A DNA stretch of 64,000 bases, taken from the NCBI RefSeq assembly GCF_026162645.1, contig NZ_JAOTBE010000013.1:1-64000 (forward strand), written 5' to 3'. Source of the DNA: Paracoccus rhizosphaerae (lineage in GTDB: Bacteria > Pseudomonadota > Alphaproteobacteria > Rhodobacterales > Rhodobacteraceae). Below, one piece after another: positions 59,154-64,000 of the stretch. Under the pieces are notes generated by a model that searched no databases, was not told the origin of the DNA, and saw only the letters and a program-made list of their open reading frames with translations. The position numbers were made by a program, and so were the translations under genes. The first letter of the stretch is position 1, and every line of letters starts with the position of its first letter.

Positions 59154-61016
59154 ATGGACGAGCGCGAGGGCCGCATCGGCTACTGGATCTCGGGGGTGGC
59201 GCATGGGTCGCTGATCCTCTGGGCGGTGCTGGGCGGCGCGCTGTTTCGTCCCCAGCCCAGCCCGCCAGTCCGAACGACCGAGGTGTCCACCATCAGCGGC
59301 GCCGAGTTCGAGGCCCTTGCGGCCGCATCCCGCGGCGCCGGCCCGGTGGGCGCCGAGGCGACGGCGGTGGCCAGCCTTTCCGAACCGGCCGCCACCGCCG
59401 AAAGAGACGCGGCGCGTCCCGCCGACGCCTCTCCGCCTGAAGCGGCCCAGTCCGCCCCGCTGGCTGCGCCCGACGCGGCCGAAACCGCACCTGATCTTGA
59501 CGATCTGGCGGCACTTGCCCCCGCGCCCGTCGATGTGGCCACCGACCTGCCGGCGCCCGCGCAGCCGCAGGACGACGCAACGGTGACGCTGCCCGAACCG
59601 GCGGCTCCGACAGTCGCGCCGCTGCCCGAGGCGCAGCCCTCGCAGCCTGCCGCGCCGCAGCCCGACAGTGCCGCCACTCCGGTGGCGCCCCGTTCCATCC
59701 TTGCGCTCGACCGCTCGCCGCGCCCGCAGGGGCGGCCAGAGGATCTGGTTGCAAACTACAATCGCCGCCAGGCTGAAGCCGAGGAGCGCCGCGCCGCTGA
59801 AGCCGCCGAGCGCGAGGCCGAGGAGCGCCGCGCCGCCGAAGCTGCCGAACGCGCGGCCGAGGAGCGCCGCGCCGCCGAGGCTGCCGATCGCGCGGCCGAG
59901 GAGCGCCGCGCCGCCGAAGCTGCCGAACGCGAGGCCGAGGAGCGCCGCGCCGCCGAAGCTGCCGAACGCGAGGCCGAGGAGCGCCGCGCCGCCGAAGCTG
60001 TCGAACGCGAGGCCGAGGAACGCCGCGCCGCCGAGGCTGCCGAACGGGCGGCTGAGGAGCGCCGCGCCGCTGAAGCCGCCGAGCGCGAGGCCGAGGAGCG
60101 TCGCGCCGCCGAGGCTGCCGAGCGTGCGGCCGAGGAACGTCGCGCCGCCGAAGCCGCCGAGCGGGCGGCCGAGGAACGCCGCGCTGCCGAGGCTGCCGAA
60201 CGTGCGGCCGAGGAGCGCCGCGCCGCCGAGGCTGCCGAGCGCGCGGCCGAGGAGCGCCGCGCCGCCGAGGCTGCCGAGCGCGCGGCCGAGGAGCGTCGCG
60301 CCGCCGAGGCTGCCGAGCGTGCGGCCGAGGAACGTCGCGCCGCCGAGGCTGCGCGTGAAGCCGCCGAGCGACAGGCGGCGGCCGATGCCGCCCGCGAGGA
60401 GGCCGACCGCCAGGCACTGGAGGATGCGCTCCGCGAGGCTCAGCAGGGGCAGGTCGGGGCCGAGGGGACCGACACCGCCTCGACCGGCACCGCGCAGGGC
60501 GGCGACCGGCAGATGATCGAGGGCGGCAGCGGCGCCTCGGCGGGGATGGACCCGCTGGCGGCGGCGCTGGCGGGGGCGATGGGGGGCGGCGATCCTGCGC
60601 CCGAGCCCGGCGTGCCGGCTGACGCCATGCAGCTTGTGCCAGGCCCGCTGCGCGTCACCCCGCTGCCCGACGCCGCTCAGGGCCTGCCGATGGGCGAGCC
60701 GCTGTCCCTGGCCGAGCGCGAGGGGCTGCGCTTCGCCATCCAGAACTGCTGGAACGTCGGCGCGCTGTCGGTCGAGGCGTCACAGATGACTGTTTCGGTC
60801 GGGATGACGCTGTCGCCGGACGGTGTCCCCGATCCCGACAGCCTGCGGATGGCGGGCTTCCGGGGCGGCTCGGAAACCGGGGCGCAGCAGGCCTTCGACG
60901 TCGCGCGCCGCGCAATCCTGATGTGCGGGCGGTCCGGCTTTGATCTGCCGCCGCAGAAATACGGCCGGTGGCGGGACGTCGTCGTCGACTTCCGCCCCGA
61001 GGGGGTCGAGTTCTGA
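59154..61016 (+). CDS. tolA: TolA with a long 13-residue repeat helix
   Basis: This 620-residue protein bridges the inner membrane TolQR motor to Pal. It has one N-terminal span (about 9-30), an Ala/Pro-rich stretch (40-200), then fifteen tandem copies of a 13-residue unit of the form EERRAAEAAERAA (residues 210-404), more charged helix, a Gly-rich linker and a C-terminal domain (about 510-620, ending with TonB/TolA-like LRFAIQNCWNVGALS). The charged repeats should form one long stiff helix across the periplasm. The gene starts right after tolR. The family is poorly conserved; the call rests on position and architecture. Confidence 0.88.
   Translation: MDEREGRIGYWISGVAHGSLILWAVLGGALFRPQPSPPVRTTEVSTISGAEFEALAAASRGAGPVGAEATAVASLSEPAATAERDAARPADASPPEAAQSAPLAAPDAAETAPDLDDLAALAPAPVDVATDLPAPAQPQDDATVTLPEPAAPTVAPLPEAQPSQPAAPQPDSAATPVAPRSILALDRSPRPQGRPEDLVANYNRRQAEAEERRAAEAAEREAEERRAAEAAERAAEERRAAEAADRAAEERRAAEAAEREAEERRAAEAAEREAEERRAAEAVEREAEERRAAEAAERAAEERRAAEAAEREAEERRAAEAAERAAEERRAAEAAERAAEERRAAEAAERAAEERRAAEAAERAAEERRAAEAAERAAEERRAAEAAERAAEERRAAEAAREAAERQAAADAAREEADRQALEDALREAQQGQVGAEGTDTASTGTAQGGDRQMIEGGSGASAGMDPLAAALAGAMGGGDPAPEPGVPADAMQLVPGPLRVTPLPDAAQGLPMGEPLSLAEREGLRFAIQNCWNVGALSVEASQMTVSVGMTLSPDGVPDPDSLRMAGFRGGSETGAQQAFDVARRAILMCGRSGFDLPPQKYGRWRDVVVDFRPEGVEF
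59781..60365 (+). repeat. Tandem repeat, 15 units of 39 bp, inside tolA
   Basis: The unit GAGGAGCGCCGCGCCGCCGA... is 39 bases (13 codons) long and is repeated 15 times; the last unit diverges after eight codons. Copies differ mainly at third codon positions and at an E/A swap near the unit end. Several of the later units are nearly identical, which suggests recent copying by slippage or unequal exchange. Changes by whole units keep the frame. Confidence 0.92.
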
Positions 61017-61063
61017 TGCGCCCCGCCTTTCGCTTTCCGACGACCCGAGATAATGAGGCCGCC

Positions 61064-62398
61064 ATGTTCCGCCGATCGACACTTGCCCCCGCCGCCACGA
61101 TTGCTCTGGCCCTCGCCGGTGCGGCGCTGCTGCCCGCCGGTCCCCTTCTGGCGCAGGAGGCGCCGCTGCGGATCGAGATCACCGATGGCGTAATCGAGCC
61201 GATGTCGATCGCCATCCCGGAATTCCACGGCGACGAGGAGATTGCGGCCCGCGTCCGCGAGGTAGTGGCCGACGATTTGACCGGCACGGGTCTTTTCCGC
61301 GAGATCCCGATTGCGTCGCACCAGGTGCAGCCGGCCAGCTTCACCGAGGCCGTCAGCTATGACGACTGGCGCGCGGTCGACGCGCAGGCGCTGGTCTCGG
61401 CCGAGGTGCGCCAGATGGGCGAGAACATCAGTGTCCGGTTCCGCCTGTTCGACGTGGTGTCGGGCCAGCCGCAGGGCGACGGGATGCAGTTCGACGCCCG
61501 CGCCGCCGACTGGCGCCGGGCCGCGCACAAGATCGCAGACCAGGTCTATTCCCGGCTGACCGGCGAGAAGCCCTATTTCGACAGCCGCGTGGCCTTCGTG
61601 CAGGAAACCGGACCGAAGAACGCCCGCATCAAGCGGATCGGCGTCATGGATTACGACGGCGAGAACATTCTGTGGATGACGGACAGCTCCTCCCTGGTGC
61701 TGGCGCCCAAGTTCTCGGCGGACGGGCGGCGGCTGCTCTACACCAGCTATGACAGCGGCTTCCCGCAGATCCGGGTGATGGACATCGCCACGGTGACGTC
61801 GCGGCCGCTGACGCAGGACACTGGCGCGATGGCTTTCGCGCCGACCTTCAGCCCTGACGGCCGGTGGGTGGCCTATTCGCGCGAGAATGGCGGGAACACC
61901 GACATCTGGCTGATGGACGCCGCGACCGGGGCGCAGCGCCCGCTGACGGATGCGCCCTCGATCGAGACCTCGCCCAGCTTCAGCCCTGACGGGAAGCGCA
62001 TCGTCTTCGAAAGCGACCGGTCGGGGACGCCGCAGCTTTATATCATAGGGCTAGAGGGCGGAGAGCCGACGCGCATCTCGTTCGGCGCCGGCCGCTATGG
62101 CAGCCCCGCATGGTCGCCCAAGGGCGACATGATCGCCTTCACCAGCCAGGTCGGCGAAAGGTTCCACATCGGCGTCATGCGCACCGACGGGTCCGCCGAG
62201 AAGACGCTGACCGATTCCTTCCTTGACGAAGGCCCGACCTGGGCACCCAATGGGCGCGTCGTGATGTTCACGCGCGTGACGCCCGGCGGCTCGGGTGAGC
62301 CGCGGCTGCACTCGGTGGACATCACCGGGCGGAACATGCGCCCGCTGGACCTTGACTTTGCCGCCTCGGACCCGTCCTGGGGCCCCCTGATGCCATGA
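61064..62398 (+). CDS. tolB: Tol-Pal system beta-propeller protein TolB
   Basis: The 444-residue periplasmic protein has a signal peptide ending PLLAQ near residue 33, an N-terminal domain (DGVIEPMSIAIPEF) and a six-bladed propeller with repeated SPDG-type motifs (FAPTFSPDGRWVAYSR, TSPSFSPDGKRIVFES). It binds Pal and the TolA C terminus. The ATG at 61064 has TGAGG upstream; an ATG at 61016 overlapping the tolA stop is possible but would put about 16 extra residues before the signal peptide. Confidence 0.94.
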   Translation: MFRRSTLAPAATIALALAGAALLPAGPLLAQEAPLRIEITDGVIEPMSIAIPEFHGDEEIAARVREVVADDLTGTGLFREIPIASHQVQPASFTEAVSYDDWRAVDAQALVSAEVRQMGENISVRFRLFDVVSGQPQGDGMQFDARAADWRRAAHKIADQVYSRLTGEKPYFDSRVAFVQETGPKNARIKRIGVMDYDGENILWMTDSSSLVLAPKFSADGRRLLYTSYDSGFPQIRVMDIATVTSRPLTQDTGAMAFAPTFSPDGRWVAYSRENGGNTDIWLMDAATGAQRPLTDAPSIETSPSFSPDGKRIVFESDRSGTPQLYIIGLEGGEPTRISFGAGRYGSPAWSPKGDMIAFTSQVGERFHIGVMRTDGSAEKTLTDSFLDEGPTWAPNGRVVMFTRVTPGGSGEPRLHSVDITGRNMRPLDLDFAASDPSWGPLMP

Positions 62399-62405
62399 GG
62401 ATGAC

Positions 62406-62945
62406 ATGATGAACGTCGCCGCGAAGCCTGCACTGATGGCCGTCCTGCTGGCGCTGGCCGCCTGCGCCCGGCCCGCTCCGCCCCCGGCGGTGCCGGTGGT
62501 CGACCCCTATGCCAGCATCGGCGGCGGCGCGGTCTTCCAGGGCGACCTGGCCGGCGGCACCTTGGGGGCCGAGGCGACGGTGCAGTATTTCCAGAACACG
62601 GTCGGCGACACTGTGCTGTTCCCGGCCAACCAGACGACCCTGACGCCCGAGGCGCGCACCGTCCTGGCGCGGCAGGCGGACTGGCTGTCGCGGCACGGCG
62701 CTTTTACGGCCGTTGTGCAAGGGCATGCCGAAGAGACCGGCACGCGCGAATACAACCTGGCTTTGGGCGCGCGACGCGCCAGCGCGGTGCAGGAATACCT
62801 GGTGGCCCAGGGTGTCGCCCCAGGACGCATCCGCACGCTGTCATTCGGGAAGGAGCGTCCTGCGGCGACCTGTTCGGACGAAAGCTGTTATACCCAGAAC
62901 CGCCGCGCCGTGACGGTCGTCACTGAAGCCGGACCGGGCGCATGA
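62406..62945 (+). CDS. pal: Peptidoglycan-associated lipoprotein Pal
   Basis: This 179-residue lipoprotein has a signal ending in the lipobox LAAC with Cys20, to be lipidated and anchored in the outer membrane. The OmpA-type domain (about 60-170) shows DTVLFPANQTTLTPEA, GHAEETGTREYNLALGARR and NRRAVTV, which bind diaminopimelate of the cell wall. Two cysteines (CSDESC) near the C terminus are extra. It starts 7 bases after tolB, and its stop overlaps cpoB. Confidence 0.95.
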   Translation: MMNVAAKPALMAVLLALAACARPAPPPAVPVVDPYASIGGGAVFQGDLAGGTLGAEATVQYFQNTVGDTVLFPANQTTLTPEARTVLARQADWLSRHGAFTAVVQGHAEETGTREYNLALGARRASAVQEYLVAQGVAPGRIRTLSFGKERPAATCSDESCYTQNRRAVTVVTEAGPGA

Positions 62946-63868
62946 GGCACTGGACGACCTCTGCCCTGCTGGCGCTGACGCTGGCGGTACCGCATATGGC
63001 GCTGGCGCAGCAGGATCCGGCCAGCCAGCCAGATCCGGCGACGCTGGCCGATCTGCGGACCGAGCTTGGGGACTTGCGCAGCCAGTTGCACGAGCTGCGG
63101 GCGGAACTCGTCGCCTCGGGGGCCGAGGGGTTCCGTGCGGCCGGGGGCGCCAGCGCCATTGATCGCATGAACGCGATGGAGGGTCGCCTGAAGGCCCTGA
63201 CCAACCAGGCCGAGCAGCTCCAGAACCGCATCAACCGCATGTCGGTCGAGGGTGAGCGGCGGCTTGCCGACCTGGAGTTCCGCCTGTGCGAGATGGACCC
63301 CGCCTGCGACCTCAGCGCGCTGACGGTGACCCAGCCCATCGGCGCGCAGCCCGAGCTGGCGCCCTCGGCCCCGGCGGTTCCGGAGGACAGCGCCCCGGCC
63401 TCGACCGCGGCCGAGCAGGCCGATTTCGACGCGGCCAAGGCAGCGCTGGACAGCGGCGACCATGTCCGGGCGGCGGAGATGTTCGCCAGGGTGGCGGAAA
63501 CCCACGCCGGTGGACCGCTGACGGCCGAAGCGCTGTTCCTGCGCGGACAGGCGCTGGACCTGGCGGGCCAGCCGCGCGAAGCCGCCGCAGCATGGCTGGA
63601 GGGATTTGCGGCCGATCCCGACGGCAAGCGCGCGGGCGAAAGCCTTCTGGGCATCGCCCGGATCATCGAGGGGCAGGGGGATCCCACGGCCGCCTGCCTC
63701 TATCTGGCCGAGGTTCCGGCACGCTTTCCCGGCACTTCGCAGGCCCTGCAGGCCGAGGCAGAGGCGGCACGCATCCGCTGCGGGCAGAGCGACCTCGGCG
63801 TCCTTGATCCGCTGCTGGACCCCGCCCTTGATCCCGAGGCGGCGGCAGACCTTGCCGAACACCAGTGA
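62942..63868 (+). CDS. cpoB: Cell division coordinator CpoB (YbgF)
   Basis: This 308-residue periplasmic protein has a signal peptide ending ALAQ near residue 23, a coiled coil (about 35-105) used for trimerisation and TolA contact, an Ala/Pro linker, and TPR repeats (about 150-290; FDAAKAALDSGDHVRAAEMF). In E. coli CpoB links Tol activity with cell wall synthesis at the septum. Its start overlaps the pal stop by 4 bases and its stop overlaps the tilS start. Confidence 0.92.
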   Translation: MRHWTTSALLALTLAVPHMALAQQDPASQPDPATLADLRTELGDLRSQLHELRAELVASGAEGFRAAGGASAIDRMNAMEGRLKALTNQAEQLQNRINRMSVEGERRLADLEFRLCEMDPACDLSALTVTQPIGAQPELAPSAPAVPEDSAPASTAAEQADFDAAKAALDSGDHVRAAEMFARVAETHAGGPLTAEALFLRGQALDLAGQPREAAAAWLEGFAADPDGKRAGESLLGIARIIEGQGDPTAACLYLAEVPARFPGTSQALQAEAEAARIRCGQSDLGVLDPLLDPALDPEAAADLAEHQ

Positions 63869-64000
63869 CCGGCGACCCGGCTGCCGGGGTGCGCGCCGCG
63901 CTGGACCGGTTGGCGGGCGATCTGCCAGCATTAGGGCTGGCGGTATCGGGCGGTGGTGATTCCATCGCGCTGATGCATATCGCCGCGGATTGGGCGCGCG
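63865..64000 (+). CDS. tilS: tRNA(Ile)-lysidine synthase, 5' part only
   Basis: The frame starts with a GTG at 63865 that overlaps the cpoB stop (GTGA) and runs off the right edge. The first 45 residues include SGGGDSIALMH (from residue 28), the PP-loop ATP-binding motif of TilS, which puts lysidine at the wobble base of tRNA-Ile(CAU). TilS directly after tol-pal is common in alphaproteobacteria. Confidence 0.85.
   Translation, partial: MTGDPAAGVRAALDRLAGDLPALGLAVSGGGDSIALMHIAADWAR

Noticed and set aside
59293-60417. Long open frames in other frames and strands across the tolA repeat
   Set aside because: A 39-bp repeat without stops in one unit is open in every frame for the full array. These products have no sensible start or domain.

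Overview
The window is high-GC DNA that reads as a chromosome segment of an alphaproteobacterium of the Rhodobacteraceae, most like Paracoccus. The reasons are the gene neighbourhoods (ruvC-ruvA-htpX-ruvB followed by ybgC and tol-pal, DUF2849-cysI-cysH-DUF934-fpr, deoC next to a double-domain aldehyde dehydrogenase), an IscR without the usual cluster cysteines, a DctD-type regulator without the sigma-54 contact loop, and GGAAC-N17-GTT (EcfG-type) promoter motifs. The assignment rests on gene content and composition, not on a database search. I saw no rRNA, tRNA or CRISPR array.

Layout. 1-4.5 kb: the edge of a glycosyltransferase-61-like gene, a stress-type ferritin-like gene, an ABC exporter, and the divergent pair argP/lysE. 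4.6-7.9 kb: the only clearly accessory stretch. An old transposase-like gene is split by an IS5-family (IS903-type) element, and both are now broken. 8-10.5 kb: a large OmpA-family envelope protein. 10.6-15.6 kb: assimilatory sulfate reduction operon with a divergent Lrp-type regulator and an ArsC-like gene. 15.6-18.7 kb: iscR, a hydrolase, a tandem HD phosphohydrolase and a small secreted repeat protein. 18.8-24.2 kb: isocitrate dehydrogenase, purQ and a DctBD-type two-component system. 24.2-31.2 kb: metZ, folE2, a UvrD helicase, an EcsC protein and two small membrane proteins.

31.2-34.5 kb: deoC and a two-domain ALDH16-like dehydrogenase, which together can turn deoxyribose 5-phosphate into glyceraldehyde 3-phosphate and acetate. 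34.6-43.0 kb: a peptide/opine-type ABC transporter (two permeases and a binding protein on the minus strand, a double ATPase on the plus strand) with an FAD oxidoreductase and an M20 amidohydrolase, apparently one uptake-and-degradation unit. 43.2-45.2 kb: purU and a GT8-like glycosyltransferase. 45.3-49.9 kb: a complete BMP-type nucleoside ABC transporter. 50-64 kb: dnaE, ruvCA-htpX-ruvB, ybgC, a sulfotransferase-like gene, tolQRAB-pal-cpoB and the start of tilS.

The most noteworthy signals are three matching EcfG-type promoter motifs at 40-45 bases from the start codons of envelope or stress genes, an IS insertion whose in-silico removal restores one reading frame exactly, a 15-unit 39-bp tandem repeat inside tolA, a DctD without GAFTGA, an IscR with one cysteine, and a small family of dispersed hairpin repeats at gene ends. 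I found no convincing wholly new system. The best candidate for an undescribed function is the transporter/FAD oxidoreductase/M20 cluster.
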